From contig NZ_RZJR01000001.1 of the NCBI RefSeq assembly GCF_003990975.1, positions 248,001 through 312,000 on the forward strand: a DNA stretch of 64,000 nt, written 5' to 3'. The position numbers were made by a program, and so were the translations under genes. The notes under the pieces were generated by a model. The model did no database searches. It was not told where the DNA came from and saw nothing but the letters and a program-made list of their open reading frames with translations. Shown here piece by piece: positions 16,856 through 25,740 of this stretch (positions are counted from its first letter, which is position 1; each line of letters begins with the position of its first letter). This stretch comes from Cohnella sp. AR92. GTDB lineage: Bacteria > Bacillota > Bacilli > Paenibacillales > Paenibacillaceae.

Positions 16856-17866
16856 GTGATCAGCATCAAGGATATCGCGAAGAGGGCCGGCGTCTCGATC
16901 TCGACCGTTTCCTATGCGTTGAACGGAAGCGACAGGATTACGAGAGAGACGGCGGAACGCATTCTGGCTTTGGCCGACGAGATGGGGTATGTCCCGCACG
17001 GAGCGGCGCGGAGGCTCAAGAAGCGGGAATCGATGCTCATCGGGATGTACCTGACGAATTATGGCGGCCATTTCTACGGGAATCTGCTTCAGGGAGTAAA
17101 GGACGAGCTCAGCCGGAGAGGATATGACCTGATCGTGTGCAGCGGCAGCCGCTCGCATCGGCTGATCCCGGAGAGAACGTTCGACGGCGCCATCGTTCTC
17201 GACGCGGATTTTACCGATGAGGAACTGCTCCAATTCGCGGACCGAGGCCACCGGCTGGTCGTGCTGGACCGGGAGCTGATGCATCCTAACATCAATCAGG
17301 TGCTTCTGGACAATAAGGCTGGAGCGACGTTAGCCATGGAATACCTCATCGATCAAGGCCTTGAACGGATCTATGTCGTCGGGGGGCCGGAAGGCTCTTA
17401 CGACGCCTGGCAGCGCATGCGCGCCGTTCAGCAGGCGGCGGACCGCGTGCCGGAAGTCGAAGTCACGCTGCTTCCGGGCACTTTCCACAAGAATGCGGGA
17501 TATGAGGCGGGAGCCCGAATCGAAGAGGATTACGATCGTCCCGCGGGCGTCTTCTGCTTGAATGACGAGATGGCCATCGGCTTGTACGAGTACCTGGAGA
17601 CCCGCACTTCGCTTCGGATCGGCGAGCACATCCGATTGGTCGGCTTCGATAACATCGAGCTGGGCCAGTACATTCGTCCGAGGCTCGCCACGATCGATTA
17701 TTCGATGACGAAGTGGGGCGCCCTCGCCGCCGAACAGATGATGAAGATGATCGCCGGAGAGCCGGTGGAGACGGAGCGGGTCTACGTTCGATTGATCGAA
17801 GGAGGCTCGGTCAAGCACGTCTCGGATGCCAAGGAAAACCAACTACCTAAGGAGGAATTGCAATGA
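16856..17866 (+). CDS. LacI-family regulator (LacI-2)
   Basis: A 336-residue repressor: helix-turn-helix ISIKDIAKRAGVSISTVSYA at residues 2-21, hinge around 45-60 (GAARRLKKRESM), and an effector domain of the sugar-binding type. It starts at GTG 16856 after a very strong AAGGAGGTGAG. Its last codons overlap the next start (17863) by 4 bp, coupling it to the permuted GH3 gene. O4 lies 47 bp upstream of its start, so it likely represses itself and its operon, and through O1-O3 may affect the whole locus. Whether LacI-1 and LacI-2 respond to different inducers cannot be told. Confidence 0.92.
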   Translation: MISIKDIAKRAGVSISTVSYALNGSDRITRETAERILALADEMGYVPHGAARRLKKRESMLIGMYLTNYGGHFYGNLLQGVKDELSRRGYDLIVCSGSRSHRLIPERTFDGAIVLDADFTDEELLQFADRGHRLVVLDRELMHPNINQVLLDNKAGATLAMEYLIDQGLERIYVVGGPEGSYDAWQRMRAVQQAADRVPEVEVTLLPGTFHKNAGYEAGARIEEDYDRPAGVFCLNDEMAIGLYEYLETRTSLRIGEHIRLVGFDNIELGQYIRPRLATIDYSMTKWGALAAEQMMKMIAGEPVETERVYVRLIEGGSVKHVSDAKENQLPKEELQ

Positions 17867-20649
17867 GCGCATCTTTGATCGGAGTACCATTGGAAGGCTT
17901 CGCGGAATTCAGCCGGACGGCAGCCGCGCAAGGGGCGGTCCTGCTCAAGAACGAGAACCGGGCTCTTCCGCTGCAGTCGGGGGACCGCGTCGCTATTTTC
18001 GGACGGATTCAAGTGAATTACTACCGCAGCGGCACCGGCTCCGGAGGGAGCGTCCACGTTGCCTATACGACCAACCTGCTGGACGGCTTGCGCGGCAAGA
18101 AGAGCATTGCCGTCGACGAAGAGCTGGCGGCGGTGTACGAGAAATGGATCGAGGAGAATCCGTTCGACAACGGAGGAGGCGGATGGGCGGCCGAGCCTTG
18201 GCACCAGAAGGAGATGCCGCTCACCGATGACCTCGTCGCGGCGGCGAGAGGCCGGTCGAACAAAGCGATCGTCGTCATCGGGCGCACGGCCGGAGAAGAT
18301 CAGGACAACGCCGACAAGCCGGGAAGCTATCAGCTTACGCCGGAAGAGAAAGCGATGCTGAAGCAGGTGACGGCGCGCTTCGACCGGACGATCGTCGTGC
18401 TGAACGTGTCCAATATCATCGACATGAGCTGGCTGAACGAAGACTATGTTCACCCGATCTCTTCCGTCATCTATTCTTGGCACGGAGGCATGGAAGGCGG
18501 CAACGCGATCGCCGACGTTCTCGCCGGAGAGGTAACCCCAAGCGGCAAGCTGACCGATACGATCGCCTTCTCCATCGACGATTATCCATCCACTCGCAAC
18601 TACGGGCACGAGCATACGAGCCTGTATCAAGAGGACATTTATGTCGGTTACCGTTATTTCGAGACGTTCTGCCCGGACCGGGTGCAATTCGAGTTCGGCT
18701 TCGGCCTCTCGTATACGACCTTCCGGGTCGAGCCGGAACCTGCTCGGCTCGTGCTGAGCGAGCAAGGAGAAGAAATCCTTGAACTGGACGCAACGGTTAC
18801 GAATACGGGAACCGTCTATGCCGGCCAAGAGGTCGTACAGGTTTATTACGAAGCGCCGCAGGGCGTTCTGGGCAAGCCGGCGAGAGCATTGGCCGCGTTC
18901 GGCAAGACCAAGAGGCTTGAGCCGGGAGAGTCTCAACGGCTCACCGTCAGCTTCCCTGTCCGTTCGATGGCTTCGTATGACGATGCCGGAGCGACGGGAC
19001 ACCGTTCCGCCTACGTGCTCGAAGCGGGAACCTATCGCCTCTATGCGGGAACCAGCGTCAAGCGGCTGACCGGGGTCGGCGTGGCCGGAGAAGACGGGTA
19101 CATCGTGAATTCCCTTCGCGTCGTGGCACAGCTGGAAGAGGCGATGGCGCCGACGCAAGGCCTATCGAGAATGAAGCCGGGCGCCCGCAAGGACGATGGC
19201 ACGTACGAGCTCATCTACGAAGAGGCGCCGACTCGCCAAGTGTCGATGGCGGATCGGATCAAGAGCCGCTTGCCGAAGACGCTCGAGCAGACGGGGGACC
19301 GGGGCTATAAGCTCAAGGATGTCAAGGAAGGCCGCATCGGCATGGAGGCGTTCATCGCCCAACTGGGCGATGAGGAGCTGGCGACGATCGTCCGGGGAGA
19401 GGGAATGAGCAGCCCGCTCGTGACCTCGGGCACGGCGTCGGCCTTCGGCGGGGTGAGCGACGGCTTGCTCAAGCTTGGAATCCCGGTAGCCAGCACGGCG
19501 GACGGGCCGTCGGGGATTCGGATGGACAGCGGAGAGAAGGCGACCCAGGTGTCGATCGGCACCCTTCTGGCGGCGACATGGGATACCGAGCTCGTCGAGC
19601 GGTTGTATGTCATGGAAGGTCAGGAACTCCTCCGCAACCAGATCGACACCTTGCTCGGCCCAGGCATGAACATTCGCAGGAGCCCGCTCAACGGGCGCAA
19701 CTTCGAGTATTTCTCGGAGGATCCGTTCCTATCGGGCGTATTCGCCGCGGCTTGCACGAGAGGCATTCAACGAGGCGGCTCCAACGCAACCTTGAAGCAC
19801 TTCGCCTGCAACAACCAGGAGCAGTACCGCACCAAGGTGAACGCGGTCGTCTCCGAACGCGCGCTGCGCGAGATTTACCTGAGAGGCTTCGAGATCGCCG
19901 TCAAGCAGGGAGGCGCGAATTCGATCATGACCTCCTACAACCCGATCAACGGGCACTGGGCGGCCTCGAATTACGACCTGAACACGACGATCCTTCGCGG
20001 CGAATGGGGCTTCCGCGGCATCGTCATGACCGACTGGTGGGCCGTCATGAACGATTGCGTCACGGGCGGGGCGCCGGACCGCAAGTACACGAACGCCATG
20101 GTTCGCGCGCAGAACGACCTTTACATGGTCGTCACCAACTACGGCGCGGAGATCAACGCTTATGAGGACAATACGCTTGAATCGCTGGATGCCGGCACGT
20201 TGACAAGAGGCGAGCTGCAGCGCTCCGCCGCGAACATCTGCGAGTTCATCATGAACGCGCCGGTCTTCTCCAGGGATCAAGCGATCCAAGAGACGGTCGA
20301 GAGGTTCAAGGCGGATCCTTCCCTGGATCCGGCGGGGGCTCAGCTCCTGTCGGAAAACGCGCAAGTCCAGCCTTCCGAGTCGGGTGCCGTTCGGATTCGT
20401 GCCGAACACGCGGGACCCTACCGGCTGATCGTGAGCATCATGTCCGCGGAATCGGAGCTGGCCCAGAGCGCCTGCAACGTCTTGCTGAACGATAAGGTGC
20501 TGACGACCGTTCAGACGAACGGCACGGAAGGCAAGTGGATCAAGCAGAGGCTGGTTAAGGTCGAGCTGGAGGCCGGCGTGTATGAGCTGAAGCTGGCGAC
20601 GATCAAGCCGGGCCTTCGGATCGATTGGATCGAGTTCAAGCGGGTCTAG
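17863..20649 (+). CDS. GH3 beta-glucosidase with permuted domain order and C-terminal CBM6-like domain
   Basis: A 928-residue enzyme without signal peptide. The order is reversed from the usual GH3: the alpha/beta sandwich comes first (~15-270, AAQGAVLLKNENRALPL), then the FnIII-like domain (~290-430), then the (beta/alpha)8 barrel (~490-800) with KHFACNNQE and the nucleophile Asp724 in IVMTDWWAV. A beta-sandwich resembling CBM6/CBM35 closes the protein (~845-928, ending RIDWIEFKRV). This permuted arrangement is known in some bacterial and fungal beta-glucosidases, such as Butyrivibrio BglA. It overlaps LacI-2 by 4 bp and is followed by an SGNH esterase gene 61 bp on. Likely acts on imported oligosaccharides with different linkage or length preference than the first GH3. 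Confidence 0.88.
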   Translation: MSASLIGVPLEGFAEFSRTAAAQGAVLLKNENRALPLQSGDRVAIFGRIQVNYYRSGTGSGGSVHVAYTTNLLDGLRGKKSIAVDEELAAVYEKWIEENPFDNGGGGWAAEPWHQKEMPLTDDLVAAARGRSNKAIVVIGRTAGEDQDNADKPGSYQLTPEEKAMLKQVTARFDRTIVVLNVSNIIDMSWLNEDYVHPISSVIYSWHGGMEGGNAIADVLAGEVTPSGKLTDTIAFSIDDYPSTRNYGHEHTSLYQEDIYVGYRYFETFCPDRVQFEFGFGLSYTTFRVEPEPARLVLSEQGEEILELDATVTNTGTVYAGQEVVQVYYEAPQGVLGKPARALAAFGKTKRLEPGESQRLTVSFPVRSMASYDDAGATGHRSAYVLEAGTYRLYAGTSVKRLTGVGVAGEDGYIVNSLRVVAQLEEAMAPTQGLSRMKPGARKDDGTYELIYEEAPTRQVSMADRIKSRLPKTLEQTGDRGYKLKDVKEGRIGMEAFIAQLGDEELATIVRGEGMSSPLVTSGTASAFGGVSDGLLKLGIPVASTADGPSGIRMDSGEKATQVSIGTLLAATWDTELVERLYVMEGQELLRNQIDTLLGPGMNIRRSPLNGRNFEYFSEDPFLSGVFAAACTRGIQRGGSNATLKHFACNNQEQYRTKVNAVVSERALREIYLRGFEIAVKQGGANSIMTSYNPINGHWAASNYDLNTTILRGEWGFRGIVMTDWWAVMNDCVTGGAPDRKYTNAMVRAQNDLYMVVTNYGAEINAYEDNTLESLDAGTLTRGELQRSAANICEFIMNAPVFSRDQAIQETVERFKADPSLDPAGAQLLSENAQVQPSESGAVRIRAEHAGPYRLIVSIMSAESELAQSACNVLLNDKVLTTVQTNGTEGKWIKQRLVKVELEAGVYELKLATIKPGLRIDWIEFKRV

Positions 20650-20710
20650 CCTGAAGAGGGATTGACCCGGCGCGCCCCGCGGAGATACTCTTGATAGGGA
20701 GGATGATACG

Positions 20711-21838
20711 GTGAGCGCGAACGAGAAGTTAATCCATTATGAGTTATCCGAGATAGAGAACGTGAAGATTCACGGCAGAACCGCGGGCGGCCGGTCGCCG
20801 CTGGCGTTATTCTGGACGGGCAGCGCCGTCGAATTCAACGCGAGGGGCTCCGAACTGTGGATCGAGATCGAGGGCGACTACGACCAGTACGAGCCTTGGA
20901 TCAGCATTCTGATCAATTCGGCTCCGGTCGGCCGCCAGATGGTGCAGAAGGGCAAGAGCTGGGTGTGCGTCTTCCGCGGGATGAACGCGGAAGTCGTCAA
21001 GAACGTGCGGATCGTCAAGGACGTTCAGGCGATGAGCGGCGACCCGAGCCATTCCCTGCGGATCCACGGCGCGAAGTTCGACGGGGAGTTCCTTCCGGTG
21101 GAAGATAAGCCGCGCAGGATCGAATTCATCGGGGACAGCATCACGTCCGGCGAAGGCGCCATCGGGGCGAAGCCGGAGGAAGACTGGATCCCGATGTGGT
21201 TCAGCGCGATCGATAATTATGCGTATCGGACGGCAGCGGCGCTGAATGCGGATTACCGGGTGCTCTCGCAGAGCGGTTGGGGCGTCATGACCAGCTGGGA
21301 TAACGTTCCGCGCAACAATCTGCCGGACTATTACGAGCAGGTATGCGGACTGTTGACTGGGGAGAAGAACGCGGCGCTCGGCGCGCACGAGAACCATGAC
21401 TTCGCGGCTTGGCAGCCGGATGTCGTGGTCGTGAACCTCGGGACGAACGACGGAGGGGCGTTCTTCAACGCGGCTTGGACGGATCCGGCGACCGGGCGAG
21501 TCTACAAGCAGCGCCTGAACGAGGACGGCAGCTTCAACGAGGAGGATCTGAACGCCTTCGAGGAAGCCGCCCGGAATTTCCTGACGAAGCTCCGAAGGAA
21601 CAACCCGCAGGCGCACATCGTCTGGGCATACGGAATGCTCGGCATTCCGATGATGCCGGCGATCCACCGCGCGGTTAGCGAATACGTCAGGGCGTCCGGG
21701 GACCGGAAGGTGTCGGTGTTCCAGCTTCCGGACATGACGGAGGAGACCGTGGGGGCCAGATGGCACCCGGGAAAGCAAGCCCACGAGAGAGCCGCGGCGG
21801 AGCTGACGGGGTATCTACGGGGTCTTCTGGATCGATAA
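20711..21838 (+). CDS. SGNH/GDSL hydrolase with N-terminal jelly-roll, CE2-like carbohydrate esterase
   Basis: A 375-residue cytoplasmic protein. A beta-sandwich of ~110 residues (WTGSAVEFNARGSELWIEIE) precedes an SGNH domain with block I GDSITSG (catalytic Ser143), block III GTND (Asn246) and block V WHPGKQAH (catalytic His352). Jelly-roll plus SGNH is the layout of carbohydrate esterase family 2 deacetylases. In this operon it should remove acyl groups from imported oligosaccharides so that the phosphorylase and glucosidases can act; that is inference. GTG 20711 follows AGGAGG. Last gene before the terminator at 21847. Confidence 0.85.
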   Translation: MSANEKLIHYELSEIENVKIHGRTAGGRSPLALFWTGSAVEFNARGSELWIEIEGDYDQYEPWISILINSAPVGRQMVQKGKSWVCVFRGMNAEVVKNVRIVKDVQAMSGDPSHSLRIHGAKFDGEFLPVEDKPRRIEFIGDSITSGEGAIGAKPEEDWIPMWFSAIDNYAYRTAAALNADYRVLSQSGWGVMTSWDNVPRNNLPDYYEQVCGLLTGEKNAALGAHENHDFAAWQPDVVVVNLGTNDGGAFFNAAWTDPATGRVYKQRLNEDGSFNEEDLNAFEEAARNFLTKLRRNNPQAHIVWAYGMLGIPMMPAIHRAVSEYVRASGDRKVSVFQLPDMTEETVGARWHPGKQAHERAAAELTGYLRGLLDR

Positions 21839-21846
21839 CGAACAAC

Positions 21847-21892
21847 AAGAGGAGCTGTCCCGAAGTCATCCGACTTAAGGGCAGCTCCTCTT
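21847..21892 (+). terminator. Terminator of the LacI-2/GH3/esterase operon
   Basis: Stem AAGAGGAGCTG/CAGCTCCTCTT (11 bp) enclosing further pairing (CCC/GGG, AAGTC/GACTT), with T-rich sequence after it. Confidence 0.8.
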
Positions 21893-21909
21893 ATTGCGTT
21901 TGCGATCCG

Positions 21910-22440
21910 TCTCACCCGCGACTAACTCCGTTTCAAGTTGCGTACAACGTGCCGAATTAGTCTCACCCGCGACTAACTCCATTTCAAGTTGCGCGCCACG
22001 CGCCGAATTGGTCTCACCCGCGACTAACTCCGTTTCAAGTTGCGTACAACGTGCCGAATTAGTCTCACCCGAGACTAACTCCGTTTCAAGTTGCGTACAA
22101 CGTGCCGAATTGGTCTCACCCGAGACTAACTCCGTTTCAAGTTGCGTACAACGTGCCGAATTAGTCACACCCGAGACTAACTCCATTTCAAGTTGCGCGC
22201 CACGCGCCGAATTGGTCTCATCCGAGACTAACTCTGCATCAAGCTGCGCACCGCGCGCCGAATTGGTCTCACCCGAGACTAACTCCGTTTCAAGTTGCGT
22301 ACAACGTGCCGAATTAGTCTCACCCGAGAATAACTCTGCATCAAGCTGCGCGCTGCGTGCCGAATTAGTCCCACCCGGGACTAACTCCGTTTCAAGTTGC
22401 GCGCCACGCACCGAATTAGTCACACCCGAGACTAACTCCA
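21910..22440. repeat. Tandem array of 51-bp repeats, ten full units and one partial
   Basis: Units begin at 21910 and every 51 bases to 22420. Each reads roughly TCTCACCCGMGACTAACTCC, then RTTTCAAG, then a variable GCGYNNNNNGYGC part and CCGAATTRG. Two main unit types alternate irregularly and a third appears twice (units at 22216 and 22318). Because 51 is 17 codons, one frame on each strand stays open through the array (21894-22466 on plus, 21875-22459 on minus), giving 17-residue peptide repeats, but neither has a convincing start region. The array lies between the esterase terminator and the EAL gene. An 8-bp inverted pair GCGTTTGC (21896) / GCAAACGC (22456) flanks it. Function unknown; I do not call a gene here. 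Confidence 0.9.
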
Positions 22441-22544
22441 TATTGTTGAGTAGCGGCAAACGCTAGAGGCAGGCCGCACTTGTCGAGATTCGTCATCTAT
22501 TGGTCCTCTGCCTACAGCGAAATTAATTAGCCTTCATCGGCGCT

Positions 22545-24833
22545 TCAATTCCCTTGCTCCCTGCTCTCCCTTGCCTCCGCCAGCAGCAGAGCTTCGATCT
22601 GGTCGGCCGGCTGCGGCTTGTGGAAAATAAACCCCTGAATCTCCTGGCAGTTGTTGCCCCTCAGGAACTCCAGCTGCTCGTTGGTTTCCACCCCCTCCGC
22701 GATAACCGTCAGGTTGAGCCGGTCCGCGATCTGCAGCATGGCGACGATGATCGCCTCGTCCTTGCGGTCCCGGGCGATCCCGCTGACGAAGGAGCGATCG
22801 ATCTTGATCTTGTCGACCGGCAGCTTCTTCAAGTAATTCAGGGAAGAATATTGTACCCCGAAGTCATCGATCGAGAGCGTGAAGCCCTTATCCTTCAGCT
22901 CCAGCAGAACGGGCTGCAGATCGTCCTTCATCGCCATCATCTCGGTAATCTCCAGCTCTAGGCAGCATGGGCTGAGCCCGTATTCCGCGACAATCTCCGT
23001 CAGGCGGACCGCGAAGTCCCTCTGCGAGAACTGACGGGCGGACAAGTTGATGGCGATTCGCACCGGCGGCAGACCGGCGTCCTGCCAGGCCCTGCTCTGG
23101 GCGCAGACGAGATGCAGCACCTTCTCGCTAATCGGAAGGATCAGCCCGGTCTCCTCGGCGATCGGAATGAACCGGTTCGGAGGAATCAGGCCTTTCTTCG
23201 GATGCTGCCAGCGGATGAGGGCTTCCAGGCCGATGATCCTGCCGGAGCCGGCTTCGACCTGCGGCTGATAATGCATGCAGATTTCTTGCTTCTCCAGGGC
23301 GCGGCGAAGATAGCTCGCGATCTCGATGGCTTCCTCCGAGCTCGGATCCAGCGTTACATCGTAGAACCGGTATTGATTCTTGCCCTCCTCCTTGGCGCGG
23401 TACATGGCGATGTCGGCATTGCGGACTAGCTCGGCGCCGTTCCGGGCATGATCGGGATACAAGGCGATTCCGATGCTGGCCGTAATGAAGTACTCCGCTT
23501 CCCGCAGCACGAACGGTTGAGCGAAGAGATCGCACACCCGCTGGGCGAAGCGTTCGACCTGCCCGGCATTCTCAAAGCTCGGCAGGAGAATCGAGAATTC
23601 GTCGCCGCCGATGCGGAACAAAGTCTGCTCTTCCTCCAGTATGGCGCTCAATCGGCTGCCGACTTCCCGAAGCAGCTGGTCTCCGGAGCTGTGTCCTAGC
23701 GTATCGTTTATCATTTTGAACTGATCCATGTCCAAGTAGAGCAAGGCTAGCTTGGACGCCGACTCCTGCCGCTCTTGCCGTTCTAGCCGTTCCTGGTCCC
23801 AGACCGTTAGGGCTTCGTTGAACGCGGATCGGTTGCGCAAGCTGGTTACTACGTCCTGATAGGCCGTTGCCGCAAGCTCCCGGTAGGTGATCTCCAATTG
23901 CTTGTTCGCGGCCTCGAGGTTGTGGGTGCGTTCCTCGACAAGCTTCTTGAGCCTAGCTTTCTGGGTGAATTGAGAATAGAGGAAGAACAGAATCAGCAGG
24001 ATGGAGCACCAGCCTATCGTCTGGACGAGGCGAATCTTGGACGCGATGGAATCGAGACGGGCAGCGCTCGGCACGGCCGCCATCTCCCATTGGCCTTCCG
24101 GCAGCTTGACGGTCTCACGGAGCGGAGGGTTGTCGAAGCGCTCGGAAATGCCGAGCAGAATCTGCCCGTTGGCCCGCACGGCGAATTCGATCCCCTTGTT
24201 CCGATCGTATAAGTCGGCCTCCTTCAGAATGGAAGGGATATCCAGAACGACGGACACGAAGCCCCAGAAGCGCCCTTCCAGGTAAATCGGTTCTCTGGAC
24301 AGGAGACCTTGTCCGCCCTGGGCCAACTCGATAGGGCCGAGCACCGTCATTCGGCCCGCCAGTCGGGTGCGCTCGGCGTTCTCCCTTACGGAATGGTCTT
24401 TGTGCCGGAATAGATTAAGGCCAAGCATGGCCTCGTTGCCTTCCTTGGGGTAGACCATGGTCGAGATGCCGTCCGGATAAACCGAGAAGTTACGGATACC
24501 CGGTATGTCCTTCATGAAGTTGGAGGCGAACGTCTCGAAGCGGGCCGGTTCGACGGAGCCGGAATGAGCGAGCTCTTCCACGGCGAAGGCCTTCAAGCCT
24601 TTGGCAAGGTCCAGCTTGCTCCCGATCGCGGAGGCAAGGGCGGAGGCATGCGCCTTCAGCTCGAAGGAGGCGTCGCTATAGATTTCCTTGGTCAGCCGTT
24701 CCTTGTAGGAATGGGTGAACAGCACGACGACCGAGTCCAGGAGCAGCGCCGCGCCGGCCAGGAAGATCCACAGCCCGATGGAAGCTTTATAGGAATGCAT
24801 TGCAAACAGATGACGTCTCGCCAATCTTCTCAT
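22545..24833 (-). CDS. Membrane CHASE-GGDEF-EAL cyclic di-GMP enzyme
   Basis: A 762-residue protein. Membrane helix at ~17-38, extracytoplasmic CHASE-like sensor at ~40-270, second helix at ~272-295, short coiled coil, GGDEF domain (intact GGDEF at 409-413) and C-terminal EAL domain (EAL at 537-539, with the DDFG motif in SIDDFGVQYSSLNYL). Both catalytic signatures look intact, so it could make or break cyclic di-GMP; often one domain dominates. Monocistronic on the minus strand. No c-di-GMP target gene is next to it; an HD-GYP protein lies far away at 57427. Confidence 0.92.
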   Translation of the reverse strand: MRRLARRHLFAMHSYKASIGLWIFLAGAALLLDSVVVLFTHSYKERLTKEIYSDASFELKAHASALASAIGSKLDLAKGLKAFAVEELAHSGSVEPARFETFASNFMKDIPGIRNFSVYPDGISTMVYPKEGNEAMLGLNLFRHKDHSVRENAERTRLAGRMTVLGPIELAQGGQGLLSREPIYLEGRFWGFVSVVLDIPSILKEADLYDRNKGIEFAVRANGQILLGISERFDNPPLRETVKLPEGQWEMAAVPSAARLDSIASKIRLVQTIGWCSILLILFFLYSQFTQKARLKKLVEERTHNLEAANKQLEITYRELAATAYQDVVTSLRNRSAFNEALTVWDQERLERQERQESASKLALLYLDMDQFKMINDTLGHSSGDQLLREVGSRLSAILEEEQTLFRIGGDEFSILLPSFENAGQVERFAQRVCDLFAQPFVLREAEYFITASIGIALYPDHARNGAELVRNADIAMYRAKEEGKNQYRFYDVTLDPSSEEAIEIASYLRRALEKQEICMHYQPQVEAGSGRIIGLEALIRWQHPKKGLIPPNRFIPIAEETGLILPISEKVLHLVCAQSRAWQDAGLPPVRIAINLSARQFSQRDFAVRLTEIVAEYGLSPCCLELEITEMMAMKDDLQPVLLELKDKGFTLSIDDFGVQYSSLNYLKKLPVDKIKIDRSFVSGIARDRKDEAIIVAMLQIADRLNLTVIAEGVETNEQLEFLRGNNCQEIQGFIFHKPQPADQIEALLLAEARESREQGN

Positions 24834-25273
24834 AGGGCACCCGATGTTAGTGAGATGTGAGATGGAGGTAACGGAAACAGATTATCGGAAAATTGTTAGA
24901 AATGTACTGGGAAACATTTAGCATTTGCTAATTTTGGTACGATCCGTCCTTTGTCCTAATAATTCGACAAAAAACGGCATTTTCCTTTGCCGAGCTCATG
25001 CTTGGCCGCGAACGGCCCGGGATAGAATTAGGAGGCTCTAAGGAGGGGGGGGGTGAGGAAAAGAAACGGCTTAATCGATCGGGTGCAAACGCTTGATTAG
25101 AAAAATCGGGCCGGTGGCGTCTACGATGAATTCGTAGTCCAATGAATCCCTCTATTATGGATGTTGTGGATGGGAATAGAGCTTTTCCTATACTATACCA
25201 TATTGTTGATCTCGCCTCGGAAGCTGTCGTATACTATCGTTAATTGATTCGGAGAGAGAGAAGGGATGGGAGC
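24834..25273. other. Intergenic region between EAL gene and GNAT gene
   Basis: About 440 bases holding the divergent promoters of both neighbours. A G-run of eight lies at ~25047-25054. I see no RNA gene, no c-di-GMP riboswitch signature and no convincing ORF. A minus-strand ATTATCGG (24875-24882; CCGATAAT read on minus) resembles a sigma-D -10 box but lacks its -35. Confidence 0.5.
25206..25235 (+). promoter_or_regulatory. Sigma-A promoter of the GNAT gene
   Basis: TTGATC, 18-bp spacer, TATACT; predicted start about 35 bp before the ATG at 25274. Confidence 0.6.
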
Positions 25274-25732
25274 ATGGAGATCAAGGTTGACGATCTGCGG
25301 GGACCGGAAGTGGCGGCTTTACTGGAAGAGCATCTTCGAAGCATGCACGAGACTTCCCCGCCGGAGAGCGTGCACGCCCTCGATTTGGACGGCCTTCGGA
25401 AGCCGGAGATCACCTTCTGGAGCGCATGGATCGACGGAGACTTGGCTGGATGCGGCGCGATTAAAGAGCTGGATCCCCGGCATGGCGAGCTCAAGTCGAT
25501 GCGAACCGCAACCCCTCATCTGCGCAAGGGAGTCGCGAGAGCCATTTTGAATCACATTATCGGCGAGGCGAAGCGGCGGGGCTATACCCGGCTTAGCCTG
25601 GAGACCGGCTCGATGGAAGCGTTCCTGCCTGCCGTTCGGCTGTATGAGAGCTTCGGCTTCCGGGAGTGCGGGCCGTTCGCGAACTACACGGACGATCCGT
25701 ACAGCAAGTACATGACCATGGAATTGCGCTAA
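25274..25732 (+). CDS. GNAT-family N-acetyltransferase
   Basis: A 152-residue GCN5-type acetyltransferase. The acetyl-CoA-binding motif A is visible as MRTATPHLRKGVARAILNHI (R-x-x-G-x-A variant), followed by a LSLETGS strand and the motif B region AVRLYESFGFRECGPF near the C-terminus. Substrate unknown; the layout resembles PanZ/YitI-type small-molecule acetyltransferases. ATG 25274 has AAGGGATGGGAG upstream; an earlier in-frame start at 25244 lies in the ribosome-binding region and is unlikely. Convergent with the aldo/keto reductase across a shared terminator. Confidence 0.88.
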   Translation: MEIKVDDLRGPEVAALLEEHLRSMHETSPPESVHALDLDGLRKPEITFWSAWIDGDLAGCGAIKELDPRHGELKSMRTATPHLRKGVARAILNHIIGEAKRRGYTRLSLETGSMEAFLPAVRLYESFGFRECGPFANYTDDPYSKYMTMELR

Positions 25733-25740
25733 GAAGTGAC

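Noticed and set aside
21910-22440. CRISPR array
   Set aside because: The repeats are contiguous 51-mers without spacers and no cas gene is near.
21875-22466. Repeat-protein gene in the 51-bp array
   Set aside because: Both strands are open only because the period is a multiple of three; no ribosome-binding site or conserved ends, and the frames cover only the array and short flanks.
24875-24910. Sigma-D promoter for the GGDEF-EAL gene
   Set aside because: Only the -10 (CCGATAAT on minus) fits; the TAAA -35 is not at the right distance.
24834-25273. c-di-GMP riboswitch upstream of the GGDEF-EAL gene
   Set aside because: No GEMM-type conserved core was found on either strand.
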